64,000 nt of DNA, taken from the NCBI RefSeq assembly GCF_001562115.1, contig NZ_CP013926.1:4092001-4156000 (forward strand). The letters are read 5' to 3'. The stretch is from Alteromonas stellipolaris. GTDB lineage: Bacteria; Pseudomonadota; Gammaproteobacteria; Enterobacterales; Alteromonadaceae. Below are positions 1-8,633 of this stretch, in pieces. A program made the translations under genes and the position numbers. Below the pieces are notes generated by a model. That model did not search any database, had not been told where the DNA came from, and was given only the letters and a program-made list of their open reading frames with translations. Numbering within the stretch: the stretch's first letter is position 1; every line of letters starts with the position of its first letter.

Positions 1-533
1 TCAATTCTTGGACATCTAAAGAGAGTATTGAGAATGTTGTTAATAAATTAAATGACAAGTATTTTTGGCTAGAGCAGTACGAGAACGAAGTCATTAAGTC
101 TGTAGACGAACTACAAAAAAGAGATACTAATTCTGACTTGACAGTTTACGATGTAATTGAACAGGTCGCAGAAAAAAGTAAGCCTTTTTATACTTTCAAT
201 CATCCAAGCAATGAAGTGTTGAGTCTATTATCGAAAAAAATCTTAAGTTATATTAATGAATCTTGCACTGGCCGAATAAAGTTAATCAAGGAGCCATTGG
301 CAGTTATTGTAGCTCCTACATTTACAGGGGCAGCGAGCGCCTTCGATTACAGATATGAGGCAACAAATTATTGTGTCGGATTCCAGCCTAAAGTAAGTGA
401 TGGTAAGATAATATCCAAGGGTATTAGAAAGGTTTTATCTAATTTAGAATTTGTCAAATATAGTTTTGAGCTTTACGATAAAACCCTTTCTGGTAGTACT
501 CTACTCAACCTACGATTTACACCAAGTTACTAA
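1..533 (+). CDS. WcbI-like polysaccharide biosynthesis protein, C-terminal part (cut by window edge)
   Basis: The reading frame is open from the first bases of the window to a TAA at 531-533, so only the C-terminal part (about 177 codons) is visible and the true start lies upstream. It contains a FYTFNHPSNEVL segment, which resembles the conserved HP-x-N region near the end of WcbI-type capsule proteins, proposed to be acyltransferases or hydrolases acting on surface polysaccharide. The next gene begins 2 bp after the stop, so the two are almost certainly co-transcribed. The family call rests on this short motif and on the locus and is tentative. Confidence 0.5.
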   Translation, partial: NSWTSKESIENVVNKLNDKYFWLEQYENEVIKSVDELQKRDTNSDLTVYDVIEQVAEKSKPFYTFNHPSNEVLSLLSKKILSYINESCTGRIKLIKEPLAVIVAPTFTGAASAFDYRYEATNYCVGFQPKVSDGKIISKGIRKVLSNLEFVKYSFELYDKTLSGSTLLNLRFTPSY

Positions 534-535
534 TC

Positions 536-1774
536 ATGTCTGTTTACAAAAACTATATACGTTATCCAAGAAATGAAAATAAGCCTAAGCCAGATTCGAG
601 TGACTTTACTTGGGGGCCCTTAACGCTAACTAATATCGAAAAATCACCTCGCACCGGAAGTGTTCTGCTTAATAGTGTTGAGTCTTATAAGATTGATAAT
701 CTTTACGATATGGGACGTGTACCTCCTTTACAAGGATGCAGATCTTTTATGGATAATCATTTATCTATAGAACACTTCGTATTTAGCACAAAGAATGTTA
801 AAGCAATTATGCCGTCAGGGGTCCTCATTCAAGAAAGTAACGATGAGTCTCCCGATGCTGTATTAGAAGCATCTTGTTATATGTCGTTAGGTTTTTTCCA
901 CCCAGATTTAATGAATGATAGAACAACTAAATGGCAGTGGCTCTTAAGAGAGGGAACAGATTTTGAACAATCCCCCGGAAGAATCGCGTGGTGTTATCAC
1001 CGATTTTACAATCAATACTTTCATTGGTTCATAGATTGCCTCCCTCGAATATGGTTGCTAAAAAAGTTTGATTTTGATTATGATAAAGTATTCGTTGGAG
1101 ACATCGCTAACATTGATTTTGCTCTAAAGTCTCTAGACGCTTTTGGTATCGATGAAACATCGATTGTGTACTTCGATGAGGGAAAAAACTTATTTTTTGA
1201 TGACTTAATTCTTCCAGTCACGAAAGTTACTGAACAAAGAAAAATAAGACCATCTTTGGGTGATGGAATACATTTTAAAGGTGGCTGGTCAAAGTCATAT
1301 ATAGTTGAACTAAATAACAGAATAGTCCAAAAATTTGCAAAAAACGATGCTAAACACCTCGGTTTTGACAAGATCTTTGTAGGACGGAATGATGCGTCTC
1401 ACAGAAGGGTTGAGAATATTGATGAAGTAGAAACACTTTTAGCTAAATACGGATTTGTTTTTATTGATCCAGGAACATTATCATTCGAAGATCAAGTAAC
1501 TATATTCCATTGCGCCAGAAAAATTGTCGGTATACATGGTGCTGGCATGACCAACATACTTTGGACTAATATAGATTCTACTGTAGATATAATCGAAATT
1601 GCTGTCGATGGATTGGACGATCCAGGATATCGAATGATCTCGGAAGCACTTTCCTTAAACTATCGAGCTATTGCAGGTTCACCAGTTGGAAACCATAGAG
1701 CGGGAATGGCATTTGATGATCTTCGTGTAAATATTATTGAATTAGAAGCAGAATTAAAAAATATAAACAGTTAA
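536..1774 (+). CDS. Glycosyltransferase family 61 protein
   Basis: This 412-residue protein has the hallmarks of the GT61 (DUF563) family. There is a YFHWFIDCLPR segment at about residues 161-171, a VGRND segment near 282, and an IHGAGMTN motif at 333-340 typical of the C-terminal GT-B half. No signal peptide or membrane segment is evident, so it probably acts in the cytoplasm, adding a sugar to a growing polysaccharide repeat. The start is ATG, 2 bp after the preceding stop, indicating an operon. The acceptor and donor sugars cannot be deduced. Confidence 0.85.
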   Translation: MSVYKNYIRYPRNENKPKPDSSDFTWGPLTLTNIEKSPRTGSVLLNSVESYKIDNLYDMGRVPPLQGCRSFMDNHLSIEHFVFSTKNVKAIMPSGVLIQESNDESPDAVLEASCYMSLGFFHPDLMNDRTTKWQWLLREGTDFEQSPGRIAWCYHRFYNQYFHWFIDCLPRIWLLKKFDFDYDKVFVGDIANIDFALKSLDAFGIDETSIVYFDEGKNLFFDDLILPVTKVTEQRKIRPSLGDGIHFKGGWSKSYIVELNNRIVQKFAKNDAKHLGFDKIFVGRNDASHRRVENIDEVETLLAKYGFVFIDPGTLSFEDQVTIFHCARKIVGIHGAGMTNILWTNIDSTVDIIEIAVDGLDDPGYRMISEALSLNYRAIAGSPVGNHRAGMAFDDLRVNIIELEAELKNINS

Positions 1775-1799
1775 TGGAAAATTAGCTGTTTTCTCAAAA

Positions 1800-1850
1800 G
1801 TTTTCGAACAACTGTCTGACTAATTAACCACATTGTTCGAAAACGATTTT
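1800..1850 (+). terminator. Inverted repeat after GT61 gene, possible terminator
   Basis: A perfect 12-bp inverted repeat, GTTTTCGAACAA at 1800-1811 and TTGTTCGAAAAC at 1833-1844, encloses a 21-nt spacer and is followed by a T-rich stretch. It lies 26 bp after the GT61 stop, where an operon end would be expected. The long loop is unusual for an intrinsic terminator, so a protein-binding palindrome is an alternative. The rest of 1775-2058 is AT-rich with nothing else recognisable. Confidence 0.4.
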
Positions 1851-2058
1851 ATTTTCATTCTGTTAGCAAGTGTTCAAAATACGATAAAGCTTAATGCAAT
1901 TTGTAGCAAAAAATTTTATATATTAAGGCAGGTTTTCACTTCTTTCAATCAATAAAAAACAGTTTAATATCGTTTTATCATTGAATATCAGAAGCTTACG
2001 CAATAATTACTATGCACATCATGAAACTTTAATCTTCTTAAAGCCTAGGCGAATTTAA

Positions 2059-2856
2059 TTGAATCAGTTTAACTTTAGCTCCCAAACTAATATTAACTTA
2101 AATAAAAATCCTTCACATTGTTTTGCAATGAACCACAGTATGATGATTTATAAAGTCGATACTCTTTATACCTTCATTCCTAAAAACGCATGTTCTACGA
2201 TGAGGCTGACTGTTGCGCACGAAAATGGCTGCATAAGTGGCATTGAAAACGGCCATTGGATCCATGGCAACAATCAAACTTTTGTGCCATCGATCAGTGA
2301 AGCTATTAAAGCCAAGTATAGCTTCGTTGTACTGCGATGTCCTTTCAGGAGACTTGCATCGGTTTATTTGGACAAATTTGTATCTAAGGAACCGGAGGCT
2401 TGGCAGTATAGAAATGCCACGAATAGGAATTTGAGCCTTGACAACCTGAGTTTTAAGCAATTTGTTTTATCTCTTGATAAACCTTTCAAAATTAATATGG
2501 ATATACACTGGCGACCTCAGTCGTCATTTCTTCTTTTCAAAAACTATAATAATTACTTTTCTCTTGAGGACTTTGCGGATTGTACACGCACTTTGAAGGA
2601 AAAGATAAATTTAGATGTTCTGGATGCTAGACCTTTAACTAATCACGGAACAAGTGGCTATGACTTAATATCAGATGATAATTTCTCTAATATGCCAGCT
2701 TTTGATATTGCTGTTATGAAAAGAGAAGGAAAATGTCCATCTCACGCAGCACTCTATGACAGTAGCCTAATCAAATGGGTTCGCGAAATTTATTCGTCCG
2801 ATATAGCGTTATATTCCAACAAAGTTGGAAGTAAGAATTTACTGTTTGAATCGTGA
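2059..2856 (+). CDS. Sulfotransferase family protein
   Basis: This 265-residue protein matches the carbohydrate sulfotransferase fold that uses PAPS. A 5'-phosphosulfate loop, FIPKNACST, lies at about 39-47 and a 3'-phosphate-binding segment, VVLRCPFRRLASVY, at about 90-103. No signal peptide is seen. The frame opens with TTG at 2059 directly after an in-frame stop; ATG at 2128 (codon 24) is a possible later start, and neither has a strong Shine-Dalgarno sequence. It probably sulfates a sugar of the polysaccharide built by the neighbouring glycosyltransferases. The P-loop has Asn-Ala where the classic motif has Thr-Gly or Ala-Gly. Confidence 0.75.
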   Translation: MNQFNFSSQTNINLNKNPSHCFAMNHSMMIYKVDTLYTFIPKNACSTMRLTVAHENGCISGIENGHWIHGNNQTFVPSISEAIKAKYSFVVLRCPFRRLASVYLDKFVSKEPEAWQYRNATNRNLSLDNLSFKQFVLSLDKPFKINMDIHWRPQSSFLLFKNYNNYFSLEDFADCTRTLKEKINLDVLDARPLTNHGTSGYDLISDDNFSNMPAFDIAVMKREGKCPSHAALYDSSLIKWVREIYSSDIALYSNKVGSKNLLFES

Positions 2857-3032
2857 AGTTTTTCAAATTTTCAAGGAAGTGTGATTCCCCCATTGACGAG
2901 CAACTACAATCGGCTTTTCTAATTTAAAGCTATATGGAGAAAGTAGTTAACTAGACCCAAATATCTACACTTTCCCAGATATTTTGTTAAAGTTACTCAA
3001 AGATAATATGTAGTTCCAACATGGAGAGCTAA

Positions 3033-4817
3033 GTGCTAAACGTTTTCAAGAAAAACAAAGGGGAGATCACCCCTGCCCTAATGAAAAATACAATAGAAAG
3101 CGAATTTAACGCTGAATTCTACGCTGAAAAATATACTTTTCTAGAGACCAACGACCACCTTTCCCATTTCGTGACAGAAGGTTGGAAAGAAGGACTCGAC
3201 CCTTGTGAGTGGTTCTCTACTAGTAAATATATACAGGCATATCCTGATGTAGCGGCGTCTGGCATTAATCCATTTTTTCATTATCTGTACTACGGAAAAG
3301 CAGAAGGAAGAAACGAGGGGTTAGTTGGCATCAGTGGCGATGCTAGTTTACGATCGCTAGTTAAAACATCAAATCAAGCCGACGAAGACTACCATAGCTC
3401 TAAGTACTTTAAAGAAGCTAGCAACATCCTTGGAACTGAACTCGAATTTACCACTGAACAGTTTGAACGCTTTGCCAATTGGACTAAAGTTGTTCCAAAG
3501 GCAACTGGCCCTCACCCTAACGTTAAAGCATTTTTAGATTCTGCATCAGCTACAGGAAGTGGTTGTGAAGCGATAACATCAGGATGGATTATCCGAAAAA
3601 AAGACTCCTTTGTTTGGTTTGAAACTAATCAAGGCCAAATACTTCCAATGCGTTCAGCGTTCTTTCAATATCGCCAAGATGTTTACGATGCATTTGAAGA
3701 CGAGATGACTGAAGCTCTCCCGCTTACAGGGTTTGTTCAAGCATTAACAGCTTGTAATCCTGGAACCCTATTAAGAATTTACGCACTTTCCTCTGAGGGT
3801 GCCCACGAGGTCGCGCAGTGTAACGTCGAACGTATTGATTCCGCCCCTAAAAAACTCGCAGAATTTTTAGCCTCTATTAATACTCCGTTATCCGAACTCC
3901 CAAAACGTATAACCAAAATAGATGAGCCTTTAATTACTAGTGCCATTGCTCAGAAAAACAAAGCAATAGCCGCTATGCCCCACGAGGTTTATAGTTTTGG
4001 TGAAACTACTGCCCCTGGAGCAAGCATAATAATACCTTTGTATGGCCGAGTAGACTTTGTTGAAGCGCAGATGCAGTGTTTCTCACAAGACATTTTCGTA
4101 CAAAATCATTGTGAATTAATCTACGTAATCGACGACCCTTCATTAGTTGAGCCTTTCAAGAAACTATCTAGCGATATTTATGCCCTTTATGGAATTCCAT
4201 TCAAAGTTGTTTGGGGTGGCTTAAACAGAGGCTTTTCCGGCGCCAATAATTTAGGCGTGGAATACGCGACAGCTCACTACCTACTTTTCCTAAATAGTGA
4301 TGCATTCCCAACAAACCCTGGCTGGGTTGAACAACTCACTGATGTGTTAAATAGCAATTCAGATTACGGTGTGGTTTCGCCAAGGCTCTTATTTGCTGAT
4401 GGTTCCATTCAACATGCAGGTATGGAATTCGTGTATCGGAATGAACTGTCGATATGGGTTAACCATCACCCTAATATGGGCATTGACCCAACTTTAGACC
4501 CGCATTCTGAACCAACCATTGTTCCGGCGGTAACTGGCGCATGTATGTTAATGACGCGTTCGCTTTTCGATTCTATTGGAGGGTGGGATAACGGATATTT
4601 GATTGGTGATTTCGAAGATTCTGATCTGTGCTTTAAAATCAGAGAAAAAGGCAAACACTGCATATATGTTCCGACCGTTGACCTGACTCATTTGGAACGC
4701 CAATCATTCAACTTAACCGGCGCTCCCGATTTTAGAACCAAAGTGGTAATATATAACGCTACCCGTCATCAGAACAAATGGTCTTCATTACTTAAGCAAA
4801 GCGTTAGTAACGGTTAA
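3033..4817 (+). CDS. Modular glycosyltransferase family 2 protein
   Basis: The 594-residue protein has three parts. Residues about 20-95 hold two copies of a short motif ending in H-(F/Y)-x3-G-x2-EGR, common in large marine polysaccharide enzymes. Residues about 175-285 form a probable beta-sandwich module. A GT2 (GT-A) domain spans about 330-560, with ASIIIPLYGR at its start, FLNSDAFP at the metal-binding position, and GWDNGYLIGDFEDSDLC at the acceptor site. The start is GTG with a GGAGAG Shine-Dalgarno at 3023-3028. It probably extends a polysaccharide in the cytoplasm. The middle module looks related to the C-termini of the two minus-strand sulfotransferases. Confidence 0.85.
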   Translation: MLNVFKKNKGEITPALMKNTIESEFNAEFYAEKYTFLETNDHLSHFVTEGWKEGLDPCEWFSTSKYIQAYPDVAASGINPFFHYLYYGKAEGRNEGLVGISGDASLRSLVKTSNQADEDYHSSKYFKEASNILGTELEFTTEQFERFANWTKVVPKATGPHPNVKAFLDSASATGSGCEAITSGWIIRKKDSFVWFETNQGQILPMRSAFFQYRQDVYDAFEDEMTEALPLTGFVQALTACNPGTLLRIYALSSEGAHEVAQCNVERIDSAPKKLAEFLASINTPLSELPKRITKIDEPLITSAIAQKNKAIAAMPHEVYSFGETTAPGASIIIPLYGRVDFVEAQMQCFSQDIFVQNHCELIYVIDDPSLVEPFKKLSSDIYALYGIPFKVVWGGLNRGFSGANNLGVEYATAHYLLFLNSDAFPTNPGWVEQLTDVLNSNSDYGVVSPRLLFADGSIQHAGMEFVYRNELSIWVNHHPNMGIDPTLDPHSEPTIVPAVTGACMLMTRSLFDSIGGWDNGYLIGDFEDSDLCFKIREKGKHCIYVPTVDLTHLERQSFNLTGAPDFRTKVVIYNATRHQNKWSSLLKQSVSNG

Positions 4818-4835
4818 AAGGAAGCAACTAAGCAC

Positions 4836-6083
4836 ATGAAACAAAGAATTTTAGTCGTATCTCATGGTCATCCCGATTTTAGTTTGGGTGGTGCTGAAAT
4901 TGCAGCTTATAACTTGTTTGAAGCATTTAAGAAAAATGAAAATGTGGAAGACACATGGTTTTTGGCTCGCGCTGATCGCGGTCGCGGCATTACTGGGCAA
5001 ATTCACAAACGTCGTGACAATGAGTATTTGTGGGAACAAGGCGTTGCTGACTGGCATTTAATGAAATCTGCGCATCAAGAGTCGGTAACTACATGGTTTG
5101 TGGATTTGCTTAAGTCACTTAAACCCACTGTCGTACACATTCACCATTATGCGCACATTGGCCTTGAGTTCATTCGGGCTATTAAAAAGTATGATAGCAG
5201 CATTAAAGTTTATCTAACCCTTCACGAATACATGGCTATTTGTAAACACAATGGTCAAATGGTGAAAACGGGTAAAGAAATGAAATTGTGCAGTAGCGAA
5301 AGTTACGATGAATGCAGAGGCTGCTTTCCAGAAAATACAGCTGAAGACTTTTGGCTTCGTAAGCACCATTTTAAGTCTGCGTTTGATCTTGCAGATGGCT
5401 TTATTTCCCCTTCTGAGTTCTTGCGCCAACGATACTTAAATTGGGGTATTAAGCAGGACGATATAGTGGTCATCGAAAATGGTCAAAGTGACTTGCCACC
5501 GATAGCCCCTCGCCCAATCGCAGAGAACGAAACTAGAAATAGATTTGGCTACTTCGGGCAAGTTAATCCGTATAAAGGGATAGATATTCTTTTAGAAGCG
5601 CTTCGGAGCATGACAAAAGAAGAAAGAAAACTAGTTCTTGTCGAAATACACGGTTCAAATTTAGAAACTCAATCTGGTGATTTTCAAATTAAAATTAAGA
5701 AGTTAGCTAAAAAATTAATTGCTGAAGGGTGCCTACGTTGGGTTGGTCCATACAGACCGGATGAGCAGCGAACAAGGTTGAAAGAAATAGACTGGGTGAT
5801 AGTACCATCGATATGGTGGGAAAACTCCCCAATGGTTATTCAAGAAGCTTTTACTGCCGGTAGGCCTTTGATTGTCTCGAACATCGGAGGTATGGCAGAA
5901 AAAGTACAAGACGGAGTTGACGGTCTACATTTTAGTGCCAGAAACCCTTTAGAGTTGGCAAACAAGTTAAAATACGCGGTATCTAACATAACACTGTGGA
6001 ATGATTTACATCAAAACATAGCCTCTCCCCTTAGTTACACCGAATGTGCTGAAGAGCACATGGCTTTTTTTGAGACGCGATAA
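4836..6083 (+). CDS. Glycosyltransferase family 4 protein
   Basis: This 415-residue GT-B enzyme begins with ILVVSHGHPDFSLGGAE, the typical GT4 N-terminal strand and glycine loop. The C-terminal half has FGYFGQVNPYKGIDILLEAL and the E-x7-E motif in ENSPMVIQEAFTAGRP that contacts the nucleotide-sugar donor. It probably transfers a sugar from a nucleotide diphosphate donor to a lipid-linked repeat unit. It lies 18 bp after the GT2 gene with a good AAAGGAAG ribosome-binding site, in the same operon. Sugar specificity is unknown. Confidence 0.88.
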   Translation: MKQRILVVSHGHPDFSLGGAEIAAYNLFEAFKKNENVEDTWFLARADRGRGITGQIHKRRDNEYLWEQGVADWHLMKSAHQESVTTWFVDLLKSLKPTVVHIHHYAHIGLEFIRAIKKYDSSIKVYLTLHEYMAICKHNGQMVKTGKEMKLCSSESYDECRGCFPENTAEDFWLRKHHFKSAFDLADGFISPSEFLRQRYLNWGIKQDDIVVIENGQSDLPPIAPRPIAENETRNRFGYFGQVNPYKGIDILLEALRSMTKEERKLVLVEIHGSNLETQSGDFQIKIKKLAKKLIAEGCLRWVGPYRPDEQRTRLKEIDWVIVPSIWWENSPMVIQEAFTAGRPLIVSNIGGMAEKVQDGVDGLHFSARNPLELANKLKYAVSNITLWNDLHQNIASPLSYTECAEEHMAFFETR

Positions 6084-6115
6084 AATTTTAACTTTACAAA
6101 CAAAGCGGAACACGT

Positions 6116-7294
6116 ATGAAAATTGGAATAATCACAAACCTAATTCACATCGACAGGTTTGTGAAATCGGAAATGGCATTTGCTGACTCTAAACGATGGA
6201 TGTCAGCTACAGGCGGAAATACAGGCAATACGGCTTTTGTTGAAGGCGTAAAAAAAATAATTAAAGCGGACGTTGTTAGAGAAGTTCATTGGGGAGATAA
6301 CCCTGAACAGGTGAAAAATGCTTATGACATGCTGGTCATTTGTTGCGCAAATCAAATAGGTGCACATGTCGATCTGGGAACTTGGGCAGATAGACTTAAA
6401 GCTTTCGATTTGCCTACCATGTTTATTGGTTTGGGCGCACAAAGTAACAATGTAGGAACCCATCCTGAAATACCTGAGGGCACTAAACGCCTTTTAGCAT
6501 TAACAAAAGAGCTTAGGGTCGACAGTTCGGTATCAAATATTATCACTAGAGGCTCTTTCACATCTGAGGTAATTGAAACTTGTGGTGTAGATTCAAATCC
6601 TTTTGGTTGTCCATCTCAATTCATTTCAACAGAACTGAATGTAGGTCAAAAGTGCCTAGAACACCAAGCATCTACTAAACACTTTAGAGTACTGACGGCT
6701 GCAGGTAATCCTTGGCACCCGTCCTATGTACTTGAAAAAACGCTAGTTGAACTTGTGAATCAGTATCAGGGCGACTATGTGATACAACACCCTGAAAGCC
6801 TCATCAAACTCTGTTTAAACGAAGGCTCTACTATTGATAGTAAGCAGCAAGAGAGACTAAAAACTGTATACAACTCTTTAGGAGACTGGGAAACAATTAC
6901 AAGTTGGTTTAAAAGCCATGGTGTACTTTTCGCGGATGCTCAAAATTGGATGCACTACTCTAAACGGTTCAGTTTGGCTGTAGGTCCTCGTTACCATGGT
7001 GTAGCCCTTCCAATTCAAGCTGGCGTTCCAGGTAAAGTGATTGCTATTGACTCTCGTACTGAAGAGCTTTCAAGTACAACAGGTATCCCATTTGTACGTT
7101 ATAAGGATGTAGAAAACTCTACTTCTGAAGAGTTAATCAACTGGTGTAAATGGACTAGCGAAGATGCTGAGTATTACGATAGTGTCCGGGCTAGAAACGC
7201 GGGTCACTACGTTCAATTCTTATCTAAAAACAAATTAGAATATGCATCGTCACTTGATGCATTGGCTACCCAATCTTCAATTACACCTGAGTAG
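6116..7294 (+). CDS. Polysaccharide pyruvyl transferase family protein
   Basis: This 392-residue protein resembles the CsaB/WcaK-type pyruvyl transferase family. An early GNTGN glycine loop, a MFIGLGAQS strand, an RGSFTSEVI segment, and the late AVGPRYHGVALPIQAGVP motif with its conserved R-x-H are all present. Such enzymes move pyruvate from phosphoenolpyruvate to a sugar hydroxyl as a ketal, giving the polysaccharide a negative charge. It follows the GT4 gene by 32 bp in the same direction. Some family members are glycosyltransferase-like rather than true pyruvyl transferases. Confidence 0.8.
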   Translation: MKIGIITNLIHIDRFVKSEMAFADSKRWMSATGGNTGNTAFVEGVKKIIKADVVREVHWGDNPEQVKNAYDMLVICCANQIGAHVDLGTWADRLKAFDLPTMFIGLGAQSNNVGTHPEIPEGTKRLLALTKELRVDSSVSNIITRGSFTSEVIETCGVDSNPFGCPSQFISTELNVGQKCLEHQASTKHFRVLTAAGNPWHPSYVLEKTLVELVNQYQGDYVIQHPESLIKLCLNEGSTIDSKQQERLKTVYNSLGDWETITSWFKSHGVLFADAQNWMHYSKRFSLAVGPRYHGVALPIQAGVPGKVIAIDSRTEELSSTTGIPFVRYKDVENSTSEELINWCKWTSEDAEYYDSVRARNAGHYVQFLSKNKLEYASSLDALATQSSITPE

Positions 7295-7303
7295 TCCGAC
7301 GCA

Positions 7304-8617
7304 ATGTTTTACGCAGATATACAAAGCTATTCATCTATAAAAGGAGCTCCCCAAAGCTCTTCATTGATAGCCATATTGTCACAGGCGGTATTCCAGAAAA
7401 ATGTAGACACTGCTATTTTCGTCATAGAATCAATATTTAGGGACGAGCATGTCAAATTTGAACACCCCTCATTACTAGGGGTATCCACTTACCCACGAGG
7501 TCAGATAACACAAGGAATGTGGAATGCGATAATTTTTTCAGATGAAAATTTTGAAAGCGCCTGGGCTATGATTCAATCTACGAGTTTCGTAGACTTTATT
7601 ATAACTGGCTCGAATATCTACTATATTGGAAAAAATAAAACTGACTATGTTGATAGTCAGCTAACAAAGCTAATTGCTACTATCAATGAAGGGCTATTGT
7701 GGAAAGATAGTGCTAAGAAGATTGCTTTTGAAATTGGGCAAACTACTCCATACCATTTTTTCTACGATCAATTTAAGTATTTACGATACCTCTGTACTTC
7801 GAAAATAGTGTACACGAATAGTAAACCTATTTTCTATGACCCTAAAGTATTCGACATAAAACTTTCTTATAGTAAGCCCGATGACACCGTTACTTTTTTT
7901 CCTGCTGTTGTAACTCAAAACTCGTGTAATGCATTGGGTTATGGTGGTGGGGATAGGACTCAGAAAGTACGAGTGCCATCAAAGCTGTCCAATAATGAAG
8001 TAACCGCAGCGCGTGTTAGAGAGTGCATGGAATCAATGGAACTTGCACTTCTAAATGATGGAAAAAAAGGAAGCACTCTTTCCGACCCATCAAAAAAACT
8101 CACTTTAGAATTGTGGATTGGTATTACATCAGCTAAGCGCGCCTGGTTAGAACAGCTAGAAGGTTATACCAACATACTAGAAAACTTGGCCAAAACATTC
8201 AACACAGTTAATGTCTACGTTGATGGAATGACATCAGCAATCAATTCATCGAATCCGACATCAAAAGATATCGAAATTTACAATCTATTAGTTTCGAATC
8301 TGATGTCAGTTGAAAATATTAAATTGATTTCATTAATAGGGTTTGATTACAAATCAAAAATCCAAAAATGTTTGAATATTGACGCGTTTATTACCAATGG
8401 AGGCACAAGTTCATTTGTACCGTTGAGGGTTTTGAAAAAACCAGGAGTTATTCATACAAACTCTAAACTGATGACTTTTCCTGACACTTACACAGATGTT
8501 ACGTTAATCACCGGTAAAGATGAAAATTCTACTAGCAATGAAGATCAAGCTGGCACTTTGTCATACAGTTTGAATTGGCAAGAAATATTAAAGGCTCTAA
8601 AGAGTCATTTGAAATAG
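7304..8617 (+). CDS. Uncharacterised protein of the polysaccharide operon (437 aa)
   Basis: I do not recognise this 437-residue protein. It has no signal peptide or membrane span. Two segments could be functional: PYHFFYDQFKYLRYL at about residues 148-162, and an FITNGGTSSFVPLRVLKKPG segment near residue 365. Their order and spacing resemble the HWF and HGAG segments of GT61-type GT-B enzymes, so a diverged glycosyltransferase is a guess. It starts 9 bp after the pyruvyl transferase stop and precedes the aldolase fusion by 16 bp, so it is in the operon. Base composition is AT-rich like its neighbours. Confidence 0.75.
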   Translation: MFYADIQSYSSIKGAPQSSSLIAILSQAVFQKNVDTAIFVIESIFRDEHVKFEHPSLLGVSTYPRGQITQGMWNAIIFSDENFESAWAMIQSTSFVDFIITGSNIYYIGKNKTDYVDSQLTKLIATINEGLLWKDSAKKIAFEIGQTTPYHFFYDQFKYLRYLCTSKIVYTNSKPIFYDPKVFDIKLSYSKPDDTVTFFPAVVTQNSCNALGYGGGDRTQKVRVPSKLSNNEVTAARVRECMESMELALLNDGKKGSTLSDPSKKLTLELWIGITSAKRAWLEQLEGYTNILENLAKTFNTVNVYVDGMTSAINSSNPTSKDIEIYNLLVSNLMSVENIKLISLIGFDYKSKIQKCLNIDAFITNGGTSSFVPLRVLKKPGVIHTNSKLMTFPDTYTDVTLITGKDENSTSNEDQAGTLSYSLNWQEILKALKSHLK

Positions 8618-8633
8618 AAAGGAAATTAATATA

